Source: Candidatus Paceibacterota bacterium
GTDB taxonomy: Bacteria > Verrucomicrobiota > Verrucomicrobiia > Limisphaerales > UBA8199
DNA: 64,000 nt
NCBI GenBank assembly: GCA_035452965.1
Contig: DAOTCE010000001.1
Location: forward strand, 1-64,000
Direction: 5' to 3'
Shown here: piece after piece, positions 8,595 through 19,400 of the stretch
Layout of the letters: the number at the start of each line of letters is the position of its first letter
Position numbering within the stretch: position 1 is the stretch's first letter
Program-made: the position numbers and the translations under genes
The notes under the pieces: generated by a model
Told to the model about the DNA's origin: nothing
Database searches by the model: none
What the model saw: only the letters and a program-made list of their open reading frames with translations

Positions 8595-11500
8595 ATGATT
8601 AACTGGAAACACTCGTGCTGTGTAGCCCAAAACCCATATAACAGCGCCCTGAAAACCCCAACCTTAACGCATGGCCTGGTTGCCGCCCTGCTGGTGCTTT
8701 GTCACCTCCCGGCGCCGGCAGCGCCGTTTGCCAGGAGGTTCGCGTTCACGCAGCCTGACGGCACGCAAATCGTGCTGTGGGGACAAGGTGATGAATTCCA
8801 CGCGGTATTCGAGACCCTGGACGGCTACACGGTCGTATTCAACCAGAAGACCGGGGCTTACGATTATGCCGGCGTTTCCGCCGACGGCGCGGAGCTCGTC
8901 TCCACCGGTGTCGCAGTGGGCCACAGCCCCCCCGCCACCCCGAAGCTCAAGCCGCACGTGCGGATCAATCCGCTGGCGGCGAAGCGCCAGGCAGCGGAGC
9001 GTTACGCGCGCTGGGATCAGGCGCTCGAGATCTCCCAGCGCTGGAATGCCCTGAAAAGCGCGCGACGCCTTGCTGACTTGGCCGAAACACAGAAGACCCC
9101 GGCGTCGTCACCGCCGCCTGCGACGACCACAGGGCACAAGCTGGGGCTGACTCTGCTGATTGATTTCAGCGACGACGTAGCGACCATCCCACAGGCGGAT
9201 ATCATCGACTTCTGCAACGGGGACAACTACACCGGCTACGGCAACAACGGCTCGGTGAAAAGCTACTTTCTCGACGTCTCCAACCAGCAGCTCACTTACA
9301 GCAATGTGGTCACGATCTACATTCGCGCGCCGCAGCCCAAGAGCTATTACAACGACGTCACCGCCGATGAATGGACACAGGGGCGCTTGCTGACCAGCGA
9401 GGCCATCGCCGCCATGAAGGCGCTGGCCAATTACACTACGGAAATCCTGCCGACGTTCGCCAACCTGACTGTGGATGCCAGCAGCAACGTATTAGTCTTT
9501 AACGTCTTCTTTGCCGGGGCCAGCAGCAGCGTATGGCAAAAGGGGTTGTGGCCCCACCCATCGAGCCTGGTCAGCCCGATTGACCTGGGCAACGGCAAGG
9601 CAGTGCTCAAATACCAGATCACCAACATCGGAGCCGCGCCGACGCTGGGCACCTTCTGCCACGAGAGCGGCCACCTGCTGTGCGGGTTCCCCGACCTCTA
9701 CGACGAGGGACTCGACTCCATCGGTGGCGCCGGGGCGTTCTGCCTGATGGGTTATGGCCTCTACGATACCAACCCGGTCCAAGTCTCGGCCTACCTCAAA
9801 CGCGCGGCGGGCTGGGCAACGACCCTGGAATTGACCACCAGTTCCGTCCTCACGGCCTCCGTCAGCTCGTCGGGCCCCGACTTCAACAAATTCTATCGCT
9901 GCACCAAACCAGGCACCCCCACTGAATACTACTTGGTGGAAAACCGCCAGCAGAGCGGTCGTGACGCCAGCCTGCCCGGGTCCGGCGTCGCCATCTGGCA
10001 CGTGGATGAGTTGGGCGACAAAGATAACCAAAGCACCAATTTCAACAACCTGCACCTGAACTACGAACTGTCCCTCGTGCAGGCCGACAACTCCTGTCAC
10101 CTCCAAAACAACTCCAACTTCGGCGACGCCCAGGACCTCTACTTCCTCGGCAATACGGCGGCCGATTACAGCAACCGCTTGAGTGACGCCTCCAGCCCCG
10201 CCGCCCGCTGGTGGGATGGTTCGGCGTCCGGCATCCTCTTCCACCATTTCAGCGACAGCGGAACAACCATGACCTTCGGAGTCGGTCCCGAGGAACCGGT
10301 TATCGGGCTGGACAACGCTTTGCTCAGCGCCGAAGGGTGCCTGCCCACTAATTCCGTGATTGATCCCAATGAAACCGTCACCGTCAACTTTGCCCTGAGG
10401 AACATCGGCGGCGGCGGCACCACCAACCTCGTTGCGACCCTGCTGACCAACAAGGGACTGATCTGGCCAAGCGCCCCGCAGACCTACGGAGAGCTGGCCG
10501 CCAATGGCCCGGCCGTAAGCTTGCCGTTCTCGTTCACCGCGATCGGAAACTGCGGCGGCAACAATGTCGCCACCCTCCAATTGCAGGACGGCGCCGAGAA
10601 CCTGGGGACAGTGAACTTCTGGTTTCAACTGGGCCAATCCAGCCTGACCAACGTCTGGTCCCAGAACTTCGACGATGTCATCGCCCCGGCCCTGCCGGCG
10701 AACTGGACCTCTGTCGCCAGCGACGCCCAATCGGCCTGGATCAGCTCCATTTCCTCGGCTGACACCGCGCCGAACGCCCTCTTCTCCCCGGACCCTGGCA
10801 ACATCGGCGTCAACGAGTTGAACTCGCCGGGCATCGCGCTGCCGGCGAGCCTGGCGCAATTGAGTTTCCGGCACCGTTACAACCTCGAGACCATCTACGA
10901 CGGTGGCGTCCTCGAAATCAAGATCGCCGACGGCCCCTGGACCGACATCCTGCTGGCGGGTGGCAGTTTCGTGAGCGGCGGCTACGTGGGCACGTTGAGC
11001 ACTTTATACGGCAACCCCCTGGGTGGCCGGTCCGCATGGACGGGCGATTCCGCCGGGTTCATCACTACTCTGGTCAATTTGCCTTCAGCCGCTTCCGGCC
11101 AGATTATCCAACTGCGTTGGCGCTGCGGGTCCGATAGCAGCACCGGCGCGCCCGGGTGGTTCGTTGACACCTTGTCGGTCACCAGCACCAACGTTGCCTG
11201 CTGCATCCTGAATCCCGACCTGCAGGTTGCGCTGACGGCCTCGCCCGATCCCGTTGTGGCTGGCCAGAACCTGGCCTACACCCTGACCGTCACGAACCTC
11301 GGACCCGAGCCGGCCATCAGTGTGACACTGACTGACACCTTGCCCGCGAGCGTCACCTTCGTCTCCGCATCCCCGGGATGCGTCCATCTTGGCGGGCAAG
11401 TCGTTGCAACAGTGGACGCCCTGGCTGCCGGTAGTGCCAGCAATTTCACGGTGGTGGTGACGCCCAATGCTGAGGGGCTTATCACCAATACCCTCTCGGT

Positions 11501-14500
11501 CGCCAGCCTCACTCCCGACCCGAACTCTGACAACAACTCGGCGACCAACGTCACCACTGTTTTTGCCCCGCCGACCATCACCGTTCAGCCGGACAACCAG
11601 ACCGTGCTCGCCGGCTCAAATGCGGTTTTTCAGGTCACCGCCGCCGGCACCGCGCCGCTGTCTTACCAATGGCGCTTCAATGGCACCAACCTGGCGGACG
11701 CGGTGGACCTTGTGCTGACGCTGACCAATGTGGAGGTGGCCCAAGCCGGCACCTACGCGGTCCTGGTCACCAACGACTTTGGCTCGGTCCTGAGCACCAA
11801 CGCGGTGCTGACTGTCATGGATCCCTTCATCGTGGCGCAGCCGCAAGACCAGGCCGTGGCCGCTGGTGCAACAGCCACTTTCGTCGCGAGCGCGGGGGGC
11901 ACTTTGCCGCTGAGTTACCAGTGGAGAAGAGCAGGAAGCAATCTGGCCGACGGGGAGAACATCAGCGGCGCCCAAACCGCCAGCCTGACAGTGTCGAATG
12001 TGCAGTCGGCGGACATGGGCAATTACTCGGTGCTGGTAACTAACATCAACGGATGGGTGGCGAGTTCGAACGCCGCGCTCACGGCGCCCTTCCCGCCCGT
12101 CATTCTGGCTCAGCCCGCAAGCCAGACGGCAGTGGCCGGCTCCGCGGTCTCGTTCACGATAGAGGCCGCCGGCCCGAACCTGGCCTTTCAGTGGACGAGA
12201 GGCGGCACGAACCTGGTGGACGGCGGCAAGATCAACGGCTCTGCGACGGCCAGTTTGACGGTGTCGAATGCGCAGGCGGCGGACATGGCCGCTTATTCAG
12301 TGGGAGTGAGCAACAGTTACGGAAGTGTGGTCAGTTCGAACGCCCTGCTGGCACTGTGGCCGCTGGTGGGGTGGGGCAATAACGTTCTCACCCAGGCGGA
12401 CATCCCACCCGGGCTCAACGGCGTGGCGGGCGTGGCGGGTGGTCTCTTTCACAGCCTGGCGCTGAAGGCGGATGGAACCGTGGTTGCGTGGGGGGCCGGC
12501 CGGACCAATTCGGGGCTCAACCCCCAGTTTGGCCAGGCGGTTGTGCCCGACGGATTGAACAGCGTGGTGAGCCTGGCGGCTGGATTCTACCACAGCCTGG
12601 CGTTGCTGGCGGACGGCACGGTATCCGCCTGGGGCGCGGGCACAACCAACAGCGGCGCCAATCCGCACTATGGACAGGCGATCGTGCCGGCGATAGCGAC
12701 CAACGTTACCGCCGTCGCCGCCGGGGCCTATCACAGCCTGGTGCTGAAGTCGGACGGAACGGTGATTGCGTGGGGCGCGGGTGCCAGCAACCTGGGCTCC
12801 ACGCATTTTGGCCAATCTGCCGTGCCTTCCGGACTAAGCAATGTGGTGGCCATCGCAGCCGGCATCTACCATAGCCTGGCGTTAAGGTCGGACGGAACCG
12901 TGGTGGGGTGGGGCGCAGGGACCAATAACACAGGCCTCATCCCGGACTTCGGCCAGTCCCAGGTTCCGGATGGGTTGAGTGATGTTGTGGCGATCGCCGG
13001 CGGCGGCTACCACAGCCTGGCTCTGCAGGCCGACGGGGCGGTAACCGCCTGGGGCGCGGGCACCAACAATACCGGCGGCAACCCGGACTTCGGCCAGTCT
13101 CAGGTGCCGGAGGACCTCACCAACGTGGCTGCCATTTCGGCCGGGTTGTACCACTCGCTGGTGCTGAAGGCGGACGGAACCGTGGCAGTCTGGGGATTGA
13201 ATAACAACGGACAGACCAATACCCCTGGCCTCTTAAGTAATGGTATGGCGGTGGCAGGCGGCGGCTATCACACCCTGGCGCTGGAGGGCGGTGGAAGCCC
13301 GCACTTCACGGTGCAACCCTTTGCCCGGGCCGTGACGCTGGGCACAACCGTCAAGCTCACCGCCATAGCTGCCGGGCAGCAACCCCTGAGCTACCAGTGG
13401 CAGCATGCCGGGACAAATCTCGACGGAGCCATCAGCCACACGCTGACGCTGGACAGCGTTCAATGCTCCGATGCCGGGGCCTACACGCTGCTGGCCAGCA
13501 ATTCGTTGGGCACTACCGCTTCGAGCACAGCCGCGCTGACAATCGCCGGCGCGGCCCCTCCCACCATCACGTGCCCGGCGGACGTAATGGTGCCTGCGGA
13601 CCCGGGGGCTTGCACGGCATCCGGCGTGGCTCTGGGCAGCCCGCTGACGGACGATCCTTGCGGAACAGCAACCGTGACGAACAATGGAATCGGAAGCTAC
13701 CCGCTGGGCACCAACGTGGTGACCTGGACGATCACGGACGCCGTTGGCAACACCAACAGTTGCCAGCAGCATGTGATTGTGCTGGATGTCCAGGCTCCGA
13801 CAATCTCCTGCCCGACAAACCTGGTGGTTAGCGCCGATGCGGGTCAGTGCAGCATGAGCAACGTGACTTGGGAGGTGGCCGCGAGCGACAACTGCGCGGT
13901 GGCCAGCGTTGTAAGCGAGCCGCCCAGCGGCTCGACCTTCCCGGCGGGCGTGACGACAGTGAACTGCACGGCGACGGACGCCAGCGGAAACACCAACTCG
14001 TGCTCCTTCACCGTGACCGTCGTTTCCCCGAGTTACGTCCTGGCCCAGCCTGTCAGCCAAATCGCCACTCAGGGCGGGGACGCCGCCTTCACGGTGATTG
14101 CCACCAATGAATGCGGCATCGCCCTGACTTATCAATGGCGCTGGAATGGGGGCGATATTGCGGGAGCTACCGACAGCGTCTACACCCGCACTAATGTCCA
14201 ATGCGCTGACGCGGGCAGCTTCGAGGTGGTAGTGAGCAGTCTGGGCAGTTCTCTGACGAGCAGCGCCGCTGCCCTGACGGTGGTGGCCCCGCCGATGATC
14301 CTCAGTAATCCCGCAGACCAGGCGGTGCCCCTCGGCGAGGGCGTTACCTTCTGCCTCAGCGCGACCAACGACTGTGGCGGCCAACTGGACTGCCAGTGGC
14401 GCTTCCAGGGAATCGAGATCCCGGGTGCCACCACCAACTGCTACACTCTCGCATTTGCCCTGCCTGCCAATGCGGGCAACTACGACGCGGTAGTGGCGAA

Positions 14501-14789
14501 CCTGGCTGCTGCCGTGACCAGTCCCGCTGCCGTCCTGACGGTTGTGGGGCCTGAACTCACCGTTTACCCGGGGGACCCGTCGCCCGGAGGAGGCGGATCG
14601 ACAAATCTCTTCATCACCTTCCCCAGCGTCACTGGGGTTGACTCTGTCGTGCAGTACAAGGATGCGCTGCTGGACACCAACGATTGGTTGCCGCTCACAA
14701 CCAACCCCGGGACCGGCAGCTTCATTACCAACGACTTCCCTGTCAGCACCGAGCTTTCTGGCCGCTTCTACCGCATCCAGGTCCCTTGA
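8595..14789 (+). CDS. Giant secreted M6-type metalloprotease with Ig, RCC1-like and HYR repeats
   Basis: A 2064-residue exported mosaic protein. After a signal peptide comes an M6 (immune-inhibitor-A-like) protease region with the zinc motif HESGHLLCGFPDLYD near residue 356. Then follow a jelly-roll-like segment (about 680-870), a DUF11 repeat (about 872-980), three Ig-like domains (about 992-1255) with recurring LSYQWR and NYSVLVTN strands, and an RCC1-like propeller of repeated HSLALKADGTVVAWG units (about 1256-1566). Another Ig domain, two HYR domains (about 1654-1811), two further Ig domains and a C-terminal segment ending GRFYRIQVP close the protein. The protease probably acts outside the cell and the rest serves in adhesion or display. 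The ATG at 8595 begins the only stretch leading into the hydrophobic signal; the frame is open upstream to 8412. The gene ends 7 bases from the convergent UroD-like gene. Confidence 0.9.
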   Translation: MINWKHSCCVAQNPYNSALKTPTLTHGLVAALLVLCHLPAPAAPFARRFAFTQPDGTQIVLWGQGDEFHAVFETLDGYTVVFNQKTGAYDYAGVSADGAELVSTGVAVGHSPPATPKLKPHVRINPLAAKRQAAERYARWDQALEISQRWNALKSARRLADLAETQKTPASSPPPATTTGHKLGLTLLIDFSDDVATIPQADIIDFCNGDNYTGYGNNGSVKSYFLDVSNQQLTYSNVVTIYIRAPQPKSYYNDVTADEWTQGRLLTSEAIAAMKALANYTTEILPTFANLTVDASSNVLVFNVFFAGASSSVWQKGLWPHPSSLVSPIDLGNGKAVLKYQITNIGAAPTLGTFCHESGHLLCGFPDLYDEGLDSIGGAGAFCLMGYGLYDTNPVQVSAYLKRAAGWATTLELTTSSVLTASVSSSGPDFNKFYRCTKPGTPTEYYLVENRQQSGRDASLPGSGVAIWHVDELGDKDNQSTNFNNLHLNYELSLVQADNSCHLQNNSNFGDAQDLYFLGNTAADYSNRLSDASSPAARWWDGSASGILFHHFSDSGTTMTFGVGPEEPVIGLDNALLSAEGCLPTNSVIDPNETVTVNFALRNIGGGGTTNLVATLLTNKGLIWPSAPQTYGELAANGPAVSLPFSFTAIGNCGGNNVATLQLQDGAENLGTVNFWFQLGQSSLTNVWSQNFDDVIAPALPANWTSVASDAQSAWISSISSADTAPNALFSPDPGNIGVNELNSPGIALPASLAQLSFRHRYNLETIYDGGVLEIKIADGPWTDILLAGGSFVSGGYVGTLSTLYGNPLGGRSAWTGDSAGFITTLVNLPSAASGQIIQLRWRCGSDSSTGAPGWFVDTLSVTSTNVACCILNPDLQVALTASPDPVVAGQNLAYTLTVTNLGPEPAISVTLTDTLPASVTFVSASPGCVHLGGQVVATVDALAAGSASNFTVVVTPNAEGLITNTLSVASLTPDPNSDNNSATNVTTVFAPPTITVQPDNQTVLAGSNAVFQVTAAGTAPLSYQWRFNGTNLADAVDLVLTLTNVEVAQAGTYAVLVTNDFGSVLSTNAVLTVMDPFIVAQPQDQAVAAGATATFVASAGGTLPLSYQWRRAGSNLADGENISGAQTASLTVSNVQSADMGNYSVLVTNINGWVASSNAALTAPFPPVILAQPASQTAVAGSAVSFTIEAAGPNLAFQWTRGGTNLVDGGKINGSATASLTVSNAQAADMAAYSVGVSNSYGSVVSSNALLALWPLVGWGNNVLTQADIPPGLNGVAGVAGGLFHSLALKADGTVVAWGAGRTNSGLNPQFGQAVVPDGLNSVVSLAAGFYHSLALLADGTVSAWGAGTTNSGANPHYGQAIVPAIATNVTAVAAGAYHSLVLKSDGTVIAWGAGASNLGSTHFGQSAVPSGLSNVVAIAAGIYHSLALRSDGTVVGWGAGTNNTGLIPDFGQSQVPDGLSDVVAIAGGGYHSLALQADGAVTAWGAGTNNTGGNPDFGQSQVPEDLTNVAAISAGLYHSLVLKADGTVAVWGLNNNGQTNTPGLLSNGMAVAGGGYHTLALEGGGSPHFTVQPFARAVTLGTTVKLTAIAAGQQPLSYQWQHAGTNLDGAISHTLTLDSVQCSDAGAYTLLASNSLGTTASSTAALTIAGAAPPTITCPADVMVPADPGACTASGVALGSPLTDDPCGTATVTNNGIGSYPLGTNVVTWTITDAVGNTNSCQQHVIVLDVQAPTISCPTNLVVSADAGQCSMSNVTWEVAASDNCAVASVVSEPPSGSTFPAGVTTVNCTATDASGNTNSCSFTVTVVSPSYVLAQPVSQIATQGGDAAFTVIATNECGIALTYQWRWNGGDIAGATDSVYTRTNVQCADAGSFEVVVSSLGSSLTSSAAALTVVAPPMILSNPADQAVPLGEGVTFCLSATNDCGGQLDCQWRFQGIEIPGATTNCYTLAFALPANAGNYDAVVANLAAAVTSPAAVLTVVGPELTVYPGDPSPGGGGSTNLFITFPSVTGVDSVVQYKDALLDTNDWLPLTTNPGTGSFITNDFPVSTELSGRFYRIQVP
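12360..13290 (+). repeat. RCC1-like tandem repeats inside the M6 protease gene
   Basis: About six imperfect units of roughly 140-150 bases each encode 'yHSLxLxxDGTVxxWGxGxxN' blades. Several sub-stretches are almost identical in DNA, such as the recurring tccgg-acggaaccgtgg and cagcctggcg words. A closed propeller is the expected fold. DNA-level similarity between units suggests recent expansion or gene conversion. Confidence 0.75.
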
Positions 14790-14796
14790 GCAGTCG

Positions 14797-15963
14797 TCAG
14801 TAGCGGCCCAGTTCCAGGCCCGCGTCAATGAACGCCTTGTAGTTGGCTTCGGTCCTGAAAGAAAGCGGGACGTTGATGGGCCCGGCGGTGGGAAGCAGCA
14901 CGAAGCCGCCGCCCTCCTTCGCCTGCCCCATGACCTTTCGCACTTCAGCTCTCACCTGCTCGGGCGTGCCCTCTTCCAGCAACTTCAGCTCGATATTGCC
15001 CCACACCGACACTCCGCGCGCCTGGCAGCGGCGTTTCAATTCGTCCAGCCTGATGTCGCCGTCGGGCGGCGGCTCGCAGGGGTCAATCCCGTCGCAGCCC
15101 GTCTCTAGGATCAGGTCCAGCACCCGGCCCACCTTGCCGTGGCAATGCAGCCGCACCTTCGCGCCGCGCTCGTGTATCAGCCGTGTCATCTCCGTGACAT
15201 GCGGCATCACGAAGCGCTTGAACATCGCCGGTGGCAGGTAAGGCGGCGTGAAATATTCCGGCCCGACGATGCGGTAAACATCCAGCACGCAGCAGTCGAG
15301 CTGCCGTTGCAGGTTCTCCATCACACGCTCCGCGACAATCTCCACCGTGCGCGCGAAATGGTCCGTTTCCTCGAAAGCCCACATCATGTAGTCCTGGAAG
15401 GACATGAGATCGGCGGCGAGATAGGCGGGGTCGCCGACAGACGCCATGATCAACCCATGCTCGCCCAGTTCGGACAGGACCCGAGCCAGGTCGGACGAGT
15501 CGTAGCGGGCCGGTTCGTAGGGCACGCTTAAGGCCTTGTCCACGTCGGCGATGCTCTTGCACCAGTGCTCGACCTGCCAGGTGGTGTGAACGTCCGCCGT
15601 CTTCTGGGTGACCTGGCGCAAATCCCCCTTGGGCGTGTGGCAAACATTCGTAGTCCGCTCGAATTGCCCAATCGCCTCGGTGCGGGCTTCGATTTCCACC
15701 GGGTAGTCGGAGCACAGAAAGCGCTCCTCGCAGGTGTAACGATCCGTGGCCGGGCGCGGATTCCAGTTGGTGATGCAATCTGTGTGCGCACGGATGTAAT
15801 CCATCAGGCCGCGGTAGCTGGGCTGCTGGTTGCACCAGTCCCGGCGGTTCCGGCCGGCCAGCTCATAGGTGTTGATAGGCACCCGGTCCGGAATTCCACA
15901 CGAAAGCGCGGTCAGCAGCCGGCGGCGGCTGGTCCAGCGGTTATGGGCGGCGTCGGCACACAT
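14797..15963 (-). CDS. UroD-superfamily methyltransferase/decarboxylase-like protein
   Basis: A 388-residue cytoplasmic protein of the uroporphyrinogen decarboxylase superfamily, the branch that also holds MtaA/CmuA-type methyltransferases. Visible hallmarks are LHCHGKVGRVLDLILETG and GIDPCEPPPDGDI near residues 270-300, VSVWGNIELKLLEEGTP, and a C-terminal GGFVLLPTAGPI strand. True HemE proteins are about 350 residues and start with a conserved PxWxMRQAGR motif, which is absent here, so haem synthesis is unlikely. Related proteins are common next to sugar-processing genes in Verrucomicrobiota and Planctomycetota, but their reaction is unknown. The ATG at 15963 is preferred; the open frame upstream has no family similarity. 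Confidence 0.8.
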   Translation of the reverse strand: MCADAAHNRWTSRRRLLTALSCGIPDRVPINTYELAGRNRRDWCNQQPSYRGLMDYIRAHTDCITNWNPRPATDRYTCEERFLCSDYPVEIEARTEAIGQFERTTNVCHTPKGDLRQVTQKTADVHTTWQVEHWCKSIADVDKALSVPYEPARYDSSDLARVLSELGEHGLIMASVGDPAYLAADLMSFQDYMMWAFEETDHFARTVEIVAERVMENLQRQLDCCVLDVYRIVGPEYFTPPYLPPAMFKRFVMPHVTEMTRLIHERGAKVRLHCHGKVGRVLDLILETGCDGIDPCEPPPDGDIRLDELKRRCQARGVSVWGNIELKLLEEGTPEQVRAEVRKVMGQAKEGGGFVLLPTAGPINVPLSFRTEANYKAFIDAGLELGRY

Positions 15964-16454
15964 AGAGCAATTGACTAAAACAACTTCCAGGCAGGGCCGG
16001 CAGGCGCCTGCCTGCCGCGTCTCCATTCGAGCAGACCACGGCGCGCACAGAGCACGCGCCCCGCCCAACGAGTCCTTCGATCTTCGCGAGTCCACGCGCC
16101 CCGCTGCAAACACAAAAAGGAATGTTATCGAGCGGCGGGACTTGATCCCAGCTCATGGTGTCTCTTCACCGTGAGGCCTCGCGGCAGCGGCGACGGCGAG
16201 CAGGGCCCGGCTGGCCCGGAGATCACGCCGGCTTCAGCAGAGGTTTCCCTCCCCGCCGGGCCGGTCCACTTGTTTTACCGATAGACAAGTCATCCCGGGC
16301 AATTACAGATTGCAATTCGTCGTGCGGAATCTGTAATATGCAGCCGGTTAGTCAGAATCAGAACACTTGGCCAGCCGGCTGCAATTGCAGTGCTGGCCGC
16401 AGTACCGCCTGGTTCGGCGATGCCGAAGAATCAGTAGCAACAGTCAAACACTCA
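15964..16454. other. Divergent intergenic region with several inverted repeats
   Basis: About 490 bases between the UroD-like gene and the large secreted gene at 16455. No gene is visible. It holds a 10-bp spaced inverted repeat (16302-16337), a 12-bp palindrome ctgcaattgcag (16379-16390) and a small hairpin ttcggc-gat-gccgaa (16413-16427). It is locally more AT-rich than its neighbours, as a promoter region would be. Confidence 0.6.
16302..16337. promoter_or_regulatory. Spaced perfect inverted repeat, possible operator
   Basis: The arms attacagatt (16302-16311) and aatctgtaat (16328-16337) are perfect 10-bp inverted copies separated by 16 bases. The position, about 120 bases before the start of the secreted repeat protein, fits a dimeric regulator site. 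No regulator gene lies next to it, so the factor is unknown. Confidence 0.4.
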
Positions 16455-19400
16455 ATGCGAAGCACCCCGTATATGCATCCCCACACCCCCCAATCCCCAG
16501 GCCGCGTTGGCCTGGGCCACAGACTCCTGCAACTGGCATTCACGCTCGCGGCGGCCTTGATCGCGGCGGCGGCGACGAATGCGGCGGCCTCAACCCTTAA
16601 GCTGATACCGCTCTTCTACGAGGGGAGCTATGGGGAATGGCAAAACGAAGGCCGGGCCATTACCCCGGACGGGGCGTACTTGGTGGGTGTCGAGTATGAG
16701 AGCAATACGGTGTATAGGGCTTACATGGACGGCTTCTTCTATAACGTGACCAACAATACCATAGACTCACCTCTTAGCGCCACTGCGCCCCCTCGCATTC
16801 TGACCGGGGTTGGGTATCGAACCAGCGGGGGGCAGAAGCAAGTCGTAATGCAAGGCTATGACCAGGCGAATTTCGTCCAGTCGGAGTGGATGACGACTAA
16901 CGGTGGTGCCAGTTTTGGAGTCATACGTCGCAACACCTCTTTCGCGGACGGCAAGAATTTGCCCGTTGCCAACTCGCTTGGCTCGGTCACTGGATCCGAC
17001 AAGTACTACACCTTGATCGGTAGTGCGGATACTCGTCCTACTGGAGCGGGCATTGACAACCAGAGACACTGCTATACCGGCGTGGGCAGCGGGACGTGGC
17101 CTGCATCCATGAACCAGCAGTTCTTCGCCATTGATAATCCTGACGCCGCTAATATGTGCGGGGTTGCCTATACGGGAACGGCCGCGGGGCGGGCGGTCGG
17201 CTGGTACCGGGATGCGCCCTGGTCGGGGCAGACGGAAACCTACATACTCAACTGCATCGTTGAATATCCGCCCCCGGGTGGTGTTGGCTATCCCGCCAGT
17301 TATGCCAAGACCTGGTTCTTTAATGGCCTGAACGGCAGCACTAACGGCGAGGCCTGGGCGGTCAGTGCTGACGGCACGAAGATATTTGGCCGGTCGCCGA
17401 CCTCCTTCGACGCCAATTGGCACGGCTACAAGGCGATCGTGGGCACCACCATGAATTCCTGGGTGAGAACGGACCGGTTGCCCGATTTCCCCGACGCGGC
17501 TGGCTCGCAATACCTGGCTTGTCCTTACGGCTGCAGCGCGGACGGACGGTACGCGGTCGGGATGAACTACCGAGGCGTGGAACGGGCGGTGTTGTGGGAT
17601 ACCGCCGACGCAAACCCCGCCAACTGGACGGTGACGGATCTGACGGACGTCGCCGCCGCCGAGGGCCTCCTGGACACCGCCCCGGATTCCCGCTGGCTCA
17701 GGCTGGCCCGTGCTTATAGCGTGGGGATCAATGCGGCCGGGGTCCCAGTGGTCACGGGATATGGCTCTTACAGCAACTCGGCAGGCATATGGAACCGCGG
17801 CTTTGTGATGACCGTTTCCCTCTGCAGCACCGTCGCCGATGTCGGCGGCATCACCGCCCCGGTTTATGAAACCGCCACCACGGTGACCGTGACGGGTTGT
17901 GACCCGGCGGCCACGACCATCAAAGTCTATCACGACGGCAGCCAGATCGGCAGTGCCGCCGGTGGCAGCGCGAACGTCGTGGTGACCGTCGCCCCTCCGA
18001 CGCTGGTCGCCGGCTGGGTGCTCAAGGCTACCCAGACCGTCAATGGCCAGGAAAGCTGCCTCGTGTCGGCTCCCGGCGCCACCGTTACCACCGAGGCCAA
18101 CCCGCCGCCCGTGGTCGTGTTAACTGCCCCGACGGGTGGCGCCAGCCTTGTCGCCCCCGCCACGATAGGGCTGGCGGCCTCCGTCACGACCAACTTCAAC
18201 ACCATCAACTCCGTTGACTTCTACAACTGGGGCACGAACCTGATCGCCAGCATCGCGGTCCCGCCCTATGCGTATTCGTGGCCCGGCGTGCCCGCGGGTA
18301 CTTACAGCCTGAGCGCGCGCGTCGTGTATAACTCAAGCATGAGCGCAAACTCCACTGCCGCTCTCGTGACCGTCAGCGAAGCCCCGAGCGGCTCCAGGCT
18401 CATCGCTGTTCCCATGGCAGCGTGGCAGTCCGGCCAACCTCAGAGCCAGGGCCGCGCCATTTCGCCGGATGGCCGGTACGTGGTCGGCTCCTCTTACACC
18501 AGCACTTTGGGGGACGGCTACGGGTTCTTCTATAACGTGGCCAATGGCACCGTCATCCAACCCTCGGCCAGTTCGGTTCCCAGCGAGCAATACCCGCCCT
18601 CCCGGTTGACGGGCATCGGGTATCGGAGCAATCAGCAACTCGTGCTGGACGGCATGTCGGGGGGCTACCAGGCGAACTGGAGCACGACCGACGGTGGCGC
18701 CACCTGGGGCGCCATGCGCACCGATACCAGCTTTGTTAACGGCCTGAATCCGCCCAACGCAAATTCACTGGGAGCTGTGCCCAACTCGGGGAACTTCTAC
18801 GTCATCATCGGCAATTGGCCTCAGGACATCAACAACCAGCGGATGCTCTTCACCTGTCAGGGGAGCGGCACATGGAACAGCGCGACGCCTTGCGCATTTG
18901 TGCAAAAGGGGTTTTACATTGACAATCCGGACGCGGGAGCCATGAACGGGGTCGCGGGCGCCACAGGGCGCGCCGTGGGATACTATCGGGACGCGGCTAG
19001 CGCCACGAGGCGCAACTACGTTGTGGACTACCCTCCCAAGGGGCCTATCGGCTGGCCTGCGGGCTACGTCGGCACCTGGGCGTTTGCCGGCCTGGATAGC
19101 ACCCTGATCGGCGAATGCTTCTCCGTCAGCGCCGACGGCAACCAGATCTTCGGCCGTTCCCCGACCCCCACAGATCCCAACTGGCACGGCTACAAAGCCA
19201 TCGTGACCTCGGACACCGACTCGCTGCAAAGCATCCACCCGTTGCCTGATTTCCCCAACACCGGGGGATCAACCAGGCTGGTAACTCCGTACGGCTGCAC
19301 CGCCGACGGACGCTATGCCGTGGGGATGAACTACCGCGGCGCGGAAAAGGCCGTGCTGTGGGATACCGGGGACGCGAACCCCGCCAATTGGAAGGTCTTG

